Origin: Streptomyces xanthophaeus
Lineage (GTDB): Bacteria; Actinomycetota; Actinomycetes; Streptomycetales; Streptomycetaceae
Length of the DNA stretch: 64,000 nt
Direction of reading: 5' to 3'
Assembly (NCBI RefSeq): GCF_000725805.1
Contig: NZ_JOFT01000014.1
Span: 248,001 to 312,000 of the forward strand
This document shows, in pieces, positions 52,601 to 61,415 of this stretch; the first letter of the stretch is position 1; each line of letters begins with the position of its first letter. The notes under the pieces were generated by a model. The model searched no databases, had not been told where the DNA came from, and was given only the letters and a program-made list of their open reading frames with translations. Both the position numbers and the translations under genes were made by a program.

Positions 52601-53881
52601 ATGTCAACCGACGCCTCTCCCGGTGCCCTTCCGGCACGGGCGCCCCTCGCGCCCGTGCCCGGTGAGCCCGTCCTCGACGTGGTGATCCCGGTCTTCAACG
52701 AGGAGAAGGACCTCGGCCCCTGTGTGCGCCGCCTGCACGGGCACCTCAGCCGGACCTTCCCCTATCCCTTCCGGATCACCGTCGCCGACAACGCCAGCAC
52801 CGACCGCACCCCCGAGATCGCGGCCGCCCTCGCGGCCGACCTCGACGGCGTACGCAGCACCCGGCTGGAGGAGAAGGGCCGCGGCAGGGCGCTGCGCACC
52901 GTGTGGTCCGCATCCGAAGCGCCCGTCCTCGCCTACATGGACGTGGACCTCTCCACCGACCTCAACGCCGTCCTGCCGCTCGTCGCGCCGCTGATCTCCG
53001 GCCACTCCGACCTCGCCATCGGTACCCGTCTCGCCCGGTCCTCACGGGTGGTGCGCGGAGCCAAGCGGGAGTTCGTGTCGAGGGCCTACAACCTCCTGCT
53101 GCGCTCCTCCCTCGCCGCCCGGTTCAGCGATGCCCAGTGTGGGTTCAAGGCCATCCGCCGCGAGGTCGCCGAGCGGCTGCTCCCGCTGGTGGAGGACACG
53201 GGCTGGTTCTTCGACACGGAACTGCTCGTCCTCGCCGAGCGCGCCGGACTGCGGATCCACGAGGTCCCGGTGGACTGGGTGGACGACCCGGACTCCACCG
53301 TCCACATCGTGCGGACGGCCACCGAGGACCTCAAGGGCGTCTGGCGCGTCGGCCGGGCCCTCGCCGTCGGCGCGCTCCCGCTCGACCGGCTCGCACGGCC
53401 CTTCGGCGACGATCCGCGCGACCGCACCGCCGTACCCGACGTGGAGCGCGGGCTGCCCCGCCAGCTCCTCGGCTTCTGCGCCGTCGGGGTCCTGTCCACC
53501 CTGCTCTACCTGCTGCTCTACACCGCGTTCCGGGCCGGGACCGGATCGCAGCTCGCCAATGCCGGCGCCCTGCTGCTCTCCGCCGTCGCCAACACCGCCG
53601 CCAACCGCCGGCTCACCTTCGGCGTCCGCGGCAGCCGCAGGGCCGTACGCCACCAGGCCCAGGGCCTGGTGGTGTTCGCCATCGGCCTGGCCCTGACCAG
53701 TGGTTCCCTCGCCGCCCTCGACGCGGCCACGGCGGACCCCGGGCACAGCACCGAGCTGGCCGTCCTGATCACCGCCAACCTTGCAGCCACCGTGCTGCGG
53801 TTCCTGCTTCTGCGCGCCTGGGTCTTCCCCGAGCGCCGCACGGCCCATCCGAAGACGTCGATCACCGAGGAGGGCCGATGA
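52601..53881 (+). CDS. Family 2 glycosyltransferase fused to a GtrA-like domain
   Basis: The 426-residue protein has an N-terminal GT-A domain (about 20-260: V-V-I-P-V-F-N-E-E, A-D-N-A-S-T-D, M-D-V-D-L-S-T with the DxD, C-G-F-K-A-I) and a C-terminal GtrA domain of four membrane helices (about 290-415). It resembles polyprenyl-phosphate mannose/glucose synthases that load a sugar onto a lipid carrier and flip it. The next gene, a GT39-type transferase, would use that sugar. It starts 26 bp after the kinase. Confidence 0.92.
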   Translation: MSTDASPGALPARAPLAPVPGEPVLDVVIPVFNEEKDLGPCVRRLHGHLSRTFPYPFRITVADNASTDRTPEIAAALAADLDGVRSTRLEEKGRGRALRTVWSASEAPVLAYMDVDLSTDLNAVLPLVAPLISGHSDLAIGTRLARSSRVVRGAKREFVSRAYNLLLRSSLAARFSDAQCGFKAIRREVAERLLPLVEDTGWFFDTELLVLAERAGLRIHEVPVDWVDDPDSTVHIVRTATEDLKGVWRVGRALAVGALPLDRLARPFGDDPRDRTAVPDVERGLPRQLLGFCAVGVLSTLLYLLLYTAFRAGTGSQLANAGALLLSAVANTAANRRLTFGVRGSRRAVRHQAQGLVVFAIGLALTSGSLAALDAATADPGHSTELAVLITANLAATVLRFLLLRAWVFPERRTAHPKTSITEEGR

Positions 53882-56112
53882 CCACGGCCGTACCCACCGC
53901 CATCACCCCACCCGCGCCCCGCCGGGCCGCCACCGCGGCGGCCGTCGGGCGCCCCGCCTGGGAACGGCCCGCTCTCGCCGCGCTGCTGCTCGGCACCGCC
54001 GTGCTGCTGCTCTGGGACCTGGGAGCCTCCGGCTACGCCAACTCCTTCTACTCCGCGGCCGTGCAGGCGGGCAGCGAGAGCTGGCAGGCCTTCTTCTTCG
54101 GCTCCTCCGACGCCGGGAACTCCATCACCGTCGACAAGCCCCCGGCCGCCCTGTGGCCGATGATGCTGTCCGTCCGGCTCTTCGGACTGGGCTCCTGGCA
54201 GATCCTCGTGCCGCAGGCGCTGATGGGCGTCGCCACCACGGGCGTGCTCTACGCCGCCGTCCGACGCCAGTTCGGCCCGGCCGCGGCACTGCTGAGTGGG
54301 ACCGCCTTCGCGCTGACGCCGGTCGCCGCGCTGATGTTCCGCTTCAACAACCCCGATGCGCTGCTGACCCTGCTGCTGACCGTCACGGTCTACTGCCTCC
54401 TGCGCGCCCTCGACGGGGCGCACACCCGCTGGCTGGTGTGGGCCGGGGTCGCGGTCGGGTTCGCCTTCCTCACCAAGACCCTCCAGGCCTTCGTGATCCT
54501 GCCGCCGCTCGCCCTGCTGTACGCCGTCTGCGCGCCGACCCGGCTGCGCAGGCGTCTGGGCCAGCTGCTGCTCGCCGGGTGCGCGATGGTGGCGGCCGGG
54601 GGCTGGTGGGTGGCCGTGGTGGAACTGTGGCCCGCGGACTCCCGCCCGTACATCGGCGGCTCGCAGACCAACTCCTTCCTGGAGCTGACCCTCGGCTACA
54701 ACGGCCTGGGCCGGATCAACGGCAACGAGACCGGCAGCGTCGGAGGCGGCGGCGGTCCCGGCGGCGGCGGTGGCGGCGGGTGGGGCGAGACCGGCATCGA
54801 CCGGTTGTTCTCGGCCAACATCGGCGGTCAGATCTCCTGGCTGCTGCCCGCGGCCCTGGTCCTGCTGGTCGCCGGACTCGTGGTCACCTGGCGGGCGGGC
54901 CGGGCCACCGACTCGCTGGAGAGCATGGCGCGGGCGGCCTTCCTGGCCTGGGGCGGCTCGCTGCTGATCACCGTGCTCGTCTTCAGCTACATGCAGGGCA
55001 TCTTCCACGAGTACTACACCGTGGCCCTGGCCCCCTTCGTGGCGGCGCTGATCGGGATGGGCGTCGCCGTGCTCTGGGAGGAGCGGGGCAGCCTGGCCGC
55101 GGCGCTGACCCTGTCGGCCGTGCTCGTGCTGACCAGCGTCTGGTCGTACGTGCTGCTCGGCCGGGCCGAGGGCTACCTGCCGTGGCTGCGCTGGGCGGTC
55201 CTGGCGGCCGGGCTCCTCGCGGCCGCCGCGCTGGCGGCGGGCTCCCGGGCGGGCGGGATACGGGCACTGCCCGCCGTGGCCGCGCTCGGCCTGGCAGCGG
55301 CCCTGGCCGGCCCCTTCGCGTACTGCCTGACCACGGTGAGCACGGGTCACACGGGGTCCATCGTGACCGCGGGCCCGGCGGTGGCGGGCGGCCGGGGCGG
55401 ACCCGGCGGGATGATGCGCTTCGGCGGCCCCGGAGGCGAGCTGCCGCAGGGCGGCCAGGGCGGCCAGGGCGGCCAGGGCGGCCCCGGCGCCGCGGGCGCC
55501 GCGGGCGGAGCACCGCAGGGGCGGCCCGGCCAGGCGATGCCGAACGGCCAGGCGGCCCCGGACGGCCAGGCGGCCCCGGACGGCCAGGGCGGTCCCGGCG
55601 GCCGGGACGGCCAGGGAGCGCAGGCCGGCCAGGCAGGGCGCGGCTTCGAGCGGGCCGGCGGCGGCCAGGGAGGCCCGGGCGGGCTGCTGGGCGGAACCCG
55701 GGTCGGAGCAGAGGCCGTGGCGGCCCTGCGCGCCGACGCGGACCAGTACACCTGGGCGGCGGCCGGAGTCGGCTCGCAGAACGCGGCGAGCTACCAGCTG
55801 GCCTCCGGCGAACCGGTGATGCCGATCGGCGGTTTCAACGGGAGCGACCCGTCGCCGACGCTGGAGCAGTTCCAGGCGTACGTGAAGGCCGGGCGGATCC
55901 ACTACTTCATCGGCCAGGGAGATCAGGGCGGCCAAGGCGCCCAGGGTGAACAGGGCGGCCAGGCAACGGGGAACGGACCCGCCGTGCGCCAGGGCGGCGG
56001 CGGACCCGGCGGCGGCACCAGCAGCGCCATCGAGAGCTGGGTGAAGGAGAACTTCACCGCGCGGACGGTCGGCGGAGCCACCTTCTACGACCTCACCGCA
56101 CCCAAGGCCTGA
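53878..56112 (+). CDS. GT39/PMT-like membrane glycosyltransferase with collagen-like insert
   Basis: The 744-residue polytopic protein has at least ten helices. The N-terminal catalytic region is S-I-T-V-D-K-P-P, as in ArnT/YkcB proteins; the Asp in D-K-P-P is the likely metal or catalytic residue. A Gly/Gln/Pro-rich low-complexity insert (about 500-605) precedes a soluble C-terminal domain (W-A-A-A-G-V-G-S-Q-N, I-G-G-F-N-G-S-D-P). It probably transfers a lipid-linked sugar to protein or wall polymer outside the cell. The ATG overlaps the upstream stop by 4 bp. Confidence 0.92.
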   Translation: MTTAVPTAITPPAPRRAATAAAVGRPAWERPALAALLLGTAVLLLWDLGASGYANSFYSAAVQAGSESWQAFFFGSSDAGNSITVDKPPAALWPMMLSVRLFGLGSWQILVPQALMGVATTGVLYAAVRRQFGPAAALLSGTAFALTPVAALMFRFNNPDALLTLLLTVTVYCLLRALDGAHTRWLVWAGVAVGFAFLTKTLQAFVILPPLALLYAVCAPTRLRRRLGQLLLAGCAMVAAGGWWVAVVELWPADSRPYIGGSQTNSFLELTLGYNGLGRINGNETGSVGGGGGPGGGGGGGWGETGIDRLFSANIGGQISWLLPAALVLLVAGLVVTWRAGRATDSLESMARAAFLAWGGSLLITVLVFSYMQGIFHEYYTVALAPFVAALIGMGVAVLWEERGSLAAALTLSAVLVLTSVWSYVLLGRAEGYLPWLRWAVLAAGLLAAAALAAGSRAGGIRALPAVAALGLAAALAGPFAYCLTTVSTGHTGSIVTAGPAVAGGRGGPGGMMRFGGPGGELPQGGQGGQGGQGGPGAAGAAGGAPQGRPGQAMPNGQAAPDGQAAPDGQGGPGGRDGQGAQAGQAGRGFERAGGGQGGPGGLLGGTRVGAEAVAALRADADQYTWAAAGVGSQNAASYQLASGEPVMPIGGFNGSDPSPTLEQFQAYVKAGRIHYFIGQGDQGGQGAQGEQGGQATGNGPAVRQGGGGPGGGTSSAIESWVKENFTARTVGGATFYDLTAPKA
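55446..55682. repeat. In-frame Gly/Gln repeat tract
   Basis: Tandem 9-bp GGCCAGGGC units near 55451-55480 and an 18-bp unit coding A-P-D-G-Q-A repeated further on. All units keep the reading frame and encode a Gly-Gln-Gly, collagen-like stretch. Confidence 0.85.
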
Positions 56113-56263
56113 CGGGCGGTCCGCCCGACGGTCCGGGCCGATGGGGGCGCGACCCATCGGCCCAGGCCGGATCCCACTCCTCGTGCCGGCCCGCGCCCTA
56201 GGATCAAGGGGGCGCACCCGGGCATTCCGGGCTCAATCCTGGGCATCTGAGGAGGGCTTCCCC

Positions 56264-56881
56264 ATGGTGACCGCGGCCGATCCCGGTGAGACCCGGACCA
56301 GCGTGTGGCTGGCGACCCGCCCCACCAGACGCCGCAGCGAGGCACCTTCCGGCCTCGACCGGGAGCGGATCATCGAGGCCACCGTGCGGCTCCTCGACAC
56401 CGACGGGCTGACCCGGTTCTCCATGCGGCGGCTCGGCGCGGGGCTCGGGGTGACCGCGATGTCCCTGTACTGGTACGTGGACACCAAGCACGACCTGCTC
56501 GAACTCGCCCTGGACCGGGCCCTGGGCGAACTGGTCCTGCCCGAGCCGGGCACCGCAGGGGGAGCGGGAGACGCTGGCTGGCCCGGCGGACTGCGGGCGC
56601 TCGCCCGCGGCTACCGCAGGCTGCTGGCCGACCACCCCTGGGTGGCTCCGCTCACCGCGGCCTACCCGAACCTCGGCCCGCACGCCCGCGCCTTCGACGG
56701 AGCCCTCCAGCAGCTCCTCGACGCCACCGGTCTGACCGGTGCCGCCCGGGCGGGCGCCCGTCTGGCCGTCTCGCAGTTCCTGCACGGCTGCGGAGGGGCG
56801 GCCCGGCGGGCTCCCGAGGCCGAATTCTGCTTCGCGGTCGACGTCCTGGTCGCGGGCATCGAGGCGAAGGCCACCGCCTGA
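56264..56881 (+). CDS. TetR-family transcriptional regulator
   Basis: The 205-residue protein has an N-terminal HTH (about 35-80: I-I-E-A-T-V-R-L-L, F-S-M-R-R-L-G-A-G-L-G-V-T-A-M-S-L-Y-W-Y-V) and a TetR_C domain. GGAGGG precedes ATG 56264 at 8 bp. The nearest transporter, the DHA2 efflux gene, is convergent and has its own MarR regulator, so the target is unclear; self-regulation is likely. Confidence 0.92.
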   Translation: MVTAADPGETRTSVWLATRPTRRRSEAPSGLDRERIIEATVRLLDTDGLTRFSMRRLGAGLGVTAMSLYWYVDTKHDLLELALDRALGELVLPEPGTAGGAGDAGWPGGLRALARGYRRLLADHPWVAPLTAAYPNLGPHARAFDGALQQLLDATGLTGAARAGARLAVSQFLHGCGGAARRAPEAEFCFAVDVLVAGIEAKATA

Positions 56882-56934
56882 GCCCGCGGATCGCGGGGCC
56901 GGGCGGTGGCCTCAAGGGTCCGGACGTTCCCGGG

Positions 56935-58638
56935 TCAGCTCCGGGGAGCCGCGTCCTTCGTCGTGGCCGTGGCCGCCGCCACGGTCACTTCCGCCGGCAC
57001 TGCGGCCGCCGCGGGTGCCGTCAAAGGCTCCTCGTCGGAACCGGCCGCCGGGGCGTGCGCCGAGGGCTTCGACTTCAGTGCGACCTCCTTGATGAACAGC
57101 ACCAGCACCAGGCCGAGCAGCGCGAAGGGTGCGGCGTACAGGAAGACGTCGCCGACGCCGTGCCCGTACGCGGACTCCACGACCTCGCGGAACGGCGCGG
57201 GCAGCTTGTCGAGGTCGGGGATGCCGCCCCCGGCGGTGCCGCCGTGGCCCATCGCCGCCGCCTTCGGGCCGAGCGCGGCCAGCCCGTCCTGGACGTAGTG
57301 GGTGACCCGGTTGGCCATGACCGCACCCAGTGCGGAGACGCCCATGGCGCCGCCGAGCGAGCGGAAGAAGGTGACGACGGAGCTGGCGGCGCCCAGGTCC
57401 TCGGGCGCGACCTGGTTCTGGGTGGCGAGGACCAGGTTCTGCATCATCATGCCGAGGCCGAGGCCGGTCAGCGCCATGTAGACGGCGATGTGCCAGTACG
57501 GGGTGTCGTAGCGCAGAGTGCCCAGCAGGCCGAGTCCGGCCGTCAGGAGCACGCCGCCGGAGACCAGCCAGGCCTTCCACCGGCCGGTCTTGGTGATCAC
57601 CTGGCCGCTCACGGTGGAGGAGACGAAGAGTCCGCCGATCATCGGGATCGTGAGGACCCCGGACATCGTCGGGGACTCGTTGCGGGCCAGCTGGAAGTAC
57701 TGGCTGAAGAACACGGTCCCCGAGAACATCGCGATGCCCACGAACAGCGAGGCCGCGGAGGCGAGGGTGATGGTCTTGTTGCGGAACAGCCGCAGCGGGA
57801 TGATCGGGTCGCTCGCCCGGGACTCGACGAGCACGAAGAGCAGGCCGAGCAGCACGGCGCCGCCCGTCATCGCCCAGGTCTGCCAGGAGACCCACGCGTA
57901 GGAGTCGCCGGCCTGCGTGACCCAGATCAGCAGCAGCGAGACGGCCCCGCTGATGAGGAAGGCGCCCAGCCAGTCGACCTTCACGTCGCGGCGCACGACC
58001 GGGAGGTGCAGGGTCTTCTGGAGCACGATCAGCGCGATGACGGCGAAGGGCACGCCGACGTAGAAGCACCAGCGCCAGCCGAGCCAGGAGGTGTCGGTGA
58101 TGACGCCGCCCAGCAGCGGGCCGCCGACGGTGGCGACGGCGAAGACCGCGCCGAGGTAGCCGCTGTACCGGCCGCGTTCGCGCGGGGAGATCATCGCGGC
58201 CATGACGATCTGGGCCAGGGCGGACAGGCCGCCGACCCCGATGCCCTGGACGACGCGGCAGGCGATGAGCATGCCGGTGTTCTGGGACATGCCCGCGACG
58301 ACCGAGCCGAGGACGTAGATCACCAGGGCTATCTGGACCAGCAGCTTCTTGCTGAAGAGGTCGGACAGCTTGCCCCACAGGGGGGTGGCCGCGGTCATCG
58401 ACAGCAGGGCGGCGGTGACCACCCAGGTGTACGAGGACTGGGTGCCGCCGAGGTCGCCGATGATCTGGGGCAGGGCGTTGGAGACGATCGTGGACGACAG
58501 GATCGCCACGAACATGCCGAGCATCAGCCCGGACAGTGCCTTCATGATCTGCGGGTGGGTCATGGACGTGCTGTCGGACGTCGTCTCCGACCGGCCGTCG
58601 CCTCCCCGCACACCGGTGGGTGTGGTGGTCGTAGCCAT
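56935..58638 (-). CDS. DHA2-family multidrug efflux MFS transporter (EmrB/QacA type)
   Basis: The 567-residue protein has 14 predicted membrane helices and the MFS motif A signature L-W-G-K-L-S-D in the first cytoplasmic loop, and motif C-like G-P-L-L-G-G. It exports drugs or toxic metabolites by proton antiport. It ends with a charged Ala/Pro/Thr tail. It lies directly downstream of a MarR regulator in the same orientation (14 bp), the usual drug-resistance pair. Confidence 0.95.
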   Translation of the reverse strand: MATTTTPTGVRGGDGRSETTSDSTSMTHPQIMKALSGLMLGMFVAILSSTIVSNALPQIIGDLGGTQSSYTWVVTAALLSMTAATPLWGKLSDLFSKKLLVQIALVIYVLGSVVAGMSQNTGMLIACRVVQGIGVGGLSALAQIVMAAMISPRERGRYSGYLGAVFAVATVGGPLLGGVITDTSWLGWRWCFYVGVPFAVIALIVLQKTLHLPVVRRDVKVDWLGAFLISGAVSLLLIWVTQAGDSYAWVSWQTWAMTGGAVLLGLLFVLVESRASDPIIPLRLFRNKTITLASAASLFVGIAMFSGTVFFSQYFQLARNESPTMSGVLTIPMIGGLFVSSTVSGQVITKTGRWKAWLVSGGVLLTAGLGLLGTLRYDTPYWHIAVYMALTGLGLGMMMQNLVLATQNQVAPEDLGAASSVVTFFRSLGGAMGVSALGAVMANRVTHYVQDGLAALGPKAAAMGHGGTAGGGIPDLDKLPAPFREVVESAYGHGVGDVFLYAAPFALLGLVLVLFIKEVALKSKPSAHAPAAGSDEEPLTAPAAAAVPAEVTVAAATATTKDAAPRS

Positions 58639-58652
58639 GTGGTTCCTCAGTT

Positions 58653-59090
58653 CTAGAAGCTCGATCGGAGTCGGGCCAGCAGGGTGTTCAGTACGTCGAT
58701 GTCCTGGGCCGACCAGTCGGCCAGCGCTCTTTCCAGGGCGTCCGTGTAGCGGGCGCCGAGCTCGGTGAGGAGCGCGCGCCCGGCCGGGGTGAGCCGCAGG
58801 ATCCGGCAGCGTCCGTCGCCGGGGTCGGCCTGACGCTCGATCCAGCCGCGGTCGGCCACGTGGGCCACGTGGCGGCTGGTGACCGAGATGTCGATCGCCA
58901 TGTACGCGGCCAGCCGGCTGAGCCGCATCTCGCCGTGCCGGTCGAGCACGGTGAGCACGGCGGCGGCGCCGGGCGGGCAGTCCGGGGGCAGGATGCGGGC
59001 GAGGTCACGCTTGACCGCGCCGATGCCGGTGAGCTGGCGGGCCAGTTCCCGGTACCGGCCGTCGGCGGTCGGAGCAGGGGAAGCGGTCAC
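58653..59090 (-). CDS. MarR-family transcriptional repressor
   Basis: The 145-residue winged-helix protein has L-S-R-L-A-A-Y-M-A-I-D-I-S-V-T-S-R-H-V-A and the wing D-P-G-D-G-R-C. GTG 59090 has GGAGG 8 bp before it and is preferred; an ATG 36 bases upstream (59126) is in frame but lacks a ribosome site and would overlap an operator. Two GTTGC-N5-GCAA sites lie upstream. It should repress itself and the downstream efflux gene until a ligand binds. Confidence 0.92.
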   Translation of the reverse strand: MTASPAPTADGRYRELARQLTGIGAVKRDLARILPPDCPPGAAAVLTVLDRHGEMRLSRLAAYMAIDISVTSRHVAHVADRGWIERQADPGDGRCRILRLTPAGRALLTELGARYTDALERALADWSAQDIDVLNTLLARLRSSF

Positions 59091-59108
59091 CTGGCAGCCC
59101 TCCATCTT

Positions 59109-59152
59109 GTTGCTTAGGGCAACCATAGAAGCGGATGGTTGCTACAGGCAAA
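59109..59152. promoter_or_regulatory. Tandem MarR-type operators
   Basis: GTTGC-TTAGG-GCAAC (59109-59123) is a perfect palindrome. A second copy GTTGC-TACAG-GCAAA (59138-59152) lies 29 bp away, one mismatch from perfect. They cover the probable promoter of the MarR-efflux operon. Confidence 0.75.
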
Positions 59153-59208
59153 TGAATCAGGGGGGTGGGGCGGTAAAGGAATCGGAAAACCGGCTAGGGT
59201 CCTGCTCC

Positions 59209-59442
59209 ATGGCTGCGAACCACAACTCACAGGCCCCCGAGGGTAACCACGACCCGGCGGGCAGCACTCAGATGTTCCGGGCGTTCGTCGAGGAGGCCGC
59301 ACCGGTCAGGCAGGCCGGCCCGGGAGCCCGCCAGCAGCGCCGCGCGGAGCAGCAGGCCGGCTCGAAGAAGGGCATGTGGCTCGGGGTGACCCTCGGGCTG
59401 GCCCTGCTCTTCGGCGCCGCGCTCTGGGTCGTCCTGCACTGA
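59209..59442 (+). CDS. Small tail-anchored membrane protein
   Basis: The 77-residue protein has a polar N-terminal part and one C-terminal helix (G-M-W-L-G-V-T-L-G-L-A-L-L-F-G-A-A-L-W-V), typical of tail-anchored small proteins. ATG 59209. It is divergent from the MarR gene and shares the promoter region containing the operators. The function is unknown. Confidence 0.75.
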   Translation: MAANHNSQAPEGNHDPAGSTQMFRAFVEEAAPVRQAGPGARQQRRAEQQAGSKKGMWLGVTLGLALLFGAALWVVLH

Positions 59443-59455
59443 CCCGCGCGGCGCC

Positions 59456-60277
59456 TCAGCTCCAGGCGGCCGTGACCTTCCGGGTCTCCACGTGCATGCC
59501 CAGCGGGACGCGCCAGGCCTCCACGCACACCGTGTAGGTGTGCGTCTTGGCTCCCGTGCCCGGTACGGGTGCGGGGAGCGGCTGGGTCGTGGTGATCGTG
59601 GCCCAGTCGACCCCGAGGGCGCCGATGATGTGCGTCGCGAAGCTGACCGTGCCGGAACGGGCCGCGGTGGTACCGGTGTTGGTGAAGGTGACGGTGACCA
59701 GTTCGCACCAGCGGTCGGCCGCGGCGGACCGCACGGGTGTGGACAGGCTCAGCCGGGCCGGTGTGGCCGGTGGCGGCGCGGGCGGCGTGGTGCCGGGCCG
59801 GGTGGCCGGGCCCGAAGGCGTACCGGGAGCGCCGGGAGTGCCCGGCCCACCGGACGCGCCGGGGGTCACGGAACCGCCGGAGCTGCCCGAACCGCCGGAG
59901 CCGCCCGTACCGCGACCGGGTCCCTGCGTGGTGCCGGGTGCGGCTGCGGAGCCGCCCGGGGCGGAGGATCCCGGGGTGCCGGGCGACCCGCCGGACGGCC
60001 GGCCCGCGGGCGCACCCGCCTGTGCGCCGTCCGTGGGTCCGGGCGGGGCCTCCGCGGAGGCCGACGATCCGCCCGCCGCGGACGGGCCGCCGAGCTGCTG
60101 GAACTCCACAGGGCCCTGTGGCCCCACGTTCTCCCCCGCGCCCCGCTCGGGGCCCGGGGCGGCGGCGCCCACGGCGACGTAGCCGTCCTGCGGCGGTCCG
60201 CCGCAGCCGGTGAGGGCGGCGGCGGTGGCCGTGCAGCACAGGGCGAGGAGGGCGGCCGTACGGGATCCCGTTCGCAT
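59456..60277 (-). CDS. Hypothetical lipoprotein with Gly/Pro/Ser-rich linker
   Basis: The 273-residue protein has a signal sequence with lipobox L-T-G-C (Cys near 25), a long Gly/Pro/Ser-rich linker (about 60-165) and a folded C-terminal domain (about 170-273) with two Cys (R-W-C-E-L, T-V-C-V-E) and beta-rich composition, possibly a CARDB/Ig-like domain. It is outside the cell. It lies downstream of the sigma genes on the same strand. Confidence 0.78.
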   Translation of the reverse strand: MRTGSRTAALLALCCTATAAALTGCGGPPQDGYVAVGAAAPGPERGAGENVGPQGPVEFQQLGGPSAAGGSSASAEAPPGPTDGAQAGAPAGRPSGGSPGTPGSSAPGGSAAAPGTTQGPGRGTGGSGGSGSSGGSVTPGASGGPGTPGAPGTPSGPATRPGTTPPAPPPATPARLSLSTPVRSAAADRWCELVTVTFTNTGTTAARSGTVSFATHIIGALGVDWATITTTQPLPAPVPGTGAKTHTYTVCVEAWRVPLGMHVETRKVTAAWS

Positions 60278-60336
60278 CGCGCCAGTTTTCCTGACGCTCC
60301 GTCAATTGGGAAGCCCGTCCGGGCGCCCGTCCCGTG

Positions 60337-61185
60337 TCACTCCCCGATGAGTCCCACGCGCAGCTGGGCGAGCGTCCGCGTGAGCAGCCGGGAGACGTGC
60401 ATCTGGGAGATGCCGACCTCCTCGCCGATCTGGGACTGTGTCATGTTCGCGAAGAACCGCAGCATGATGATCTGCCGTTCCCGGGGCGGGAGTTTGGCGA
60501 GCAGCGGCTTGAGCGACTCGCGGTACTCGACGCCCTCCAGTGCGGTGTCCTCGTAGCCGAGACGGTCCGCGAGCGAGCCCTCGCCGCCCTCGTCCTCCGG
60601 GGAGGGGGAGTCGAGCGAGGAGGCGGTGTAGGCGTTGCCGACGGCGAGCCCGTCGACCACGTCCTCCTCCGAGACGCCGAGCACGGCCGCGAGCTCGGGG
60701 ACGGTCGGCGAGCGGTCCAGCTTCTGGGCGAGCTCGTCGCTGGCCTTGGTCAGCGCCAGGCGCAGCTCCTGGAGCCTGCGCGGGACGCGCACGGACCAGG
60801 AGGTGTCCCTAAAGAATCGTTTGATCTCGCCCACGACGGTCGGCATCGCGAACGTCGGGAACTCGACGCCGCGTTCGCAGTCGAACCGGTCGATCGCCTT
60901 GATCAGGCCGATCGTGCCGACCTGGACGATGTCTTCCATCGGCTCGTTGCGGCTGCGGAACCGGGCTGCGGCGTACCGCACCAGCGGCAGGTTCAGCTCG
61001 ATCAGGGTGTCGCGTACGTACGCCCGTTCGGGGCTGTCCGCGTCCAGGGCGGCAAGTCGCTGGAAGAGGGAGCGGGAGAGGGTGCGGGTGTCGATGGCTT
61101 CCGAGCGGACAGGCGCTGCAGGTGCTGCCGGAGCCGGGCTCTTGACGAGCGTGAGCACCTTGGAGCTGCCCTGGTCTACGGACAT
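60337..61185 (-). CDS. sigN: SigB/SigF-family RNA polymerase sigma factor (SigN-like)
   Basis: The 282-residue group 3 sigma factor has region 2 ([21 protein letters not shown]), region 3 (R-R-L-Q-E-L-R) and region 4 (L-P-P-R-E-R-Q-I-I-M-L-R-F-F...Q-M-H-V-S-R-L-L). It has a short Ala/Pro-rich N-terminus. In S. coelicolor two such genes are adjacent, sigN then sigF, upstream of tadA, as I recall; the name rests on that order. Members are controlled by RsbW-type anti-sigma kinases. Confidence 0.88.
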   Translation of the reverse strand: MSVDQGSSKVLTLVKSPAPAAPAAPVRSEAIDTRTLSRSLFQRLAALDADSPERAYVRDTLIELNLPLVRYAAARFRSRNEPMEDIVQVGTIGLIKAIDRFDCERGVEFPTFAMPTVVGEIKRFFRDTSWSVRVPRRLQELRLALTKASDELAQKLDRSPTVPELAAVLGVSEEDVVDGLAVGNAYTASSLDSPSPEDEGGEGSLADRLGYEDTALEGVEYRESLKPLLAKLPPRERQIIMLRFFANMTQSQIGEEVGISQMHVSRLLTRTLAQLRVGLIGE

Positions 61186-61415
61186 GCCACCCCCTTGAGG
61201 TCGCGGACGGTCGCGTACGGCGCGCCCGTCGGAGGAACGCAGCCTCCACCTGAATACCGGAGGCGGGGCTGCGGCAAACGCGGTTCCAGCAGAATGTCAC
61301 ATGTCGGCAACACGCTGTAGCGCCAAGTCGACATATATCTCCAGCGACAGACGAGGTCAAAGGGTGATCAGACCGTTCTGTCTGGAAACGCGTAGATGAT
61401 CTCCACTCGTTCCGG

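Noticed and set aside
55446..55682. Gly-rich repeats as a CRISPR array
   Set aside because: Units are 9-18 bp, keep the reading frame, have no spacers and encode a collagen-like protein segment.
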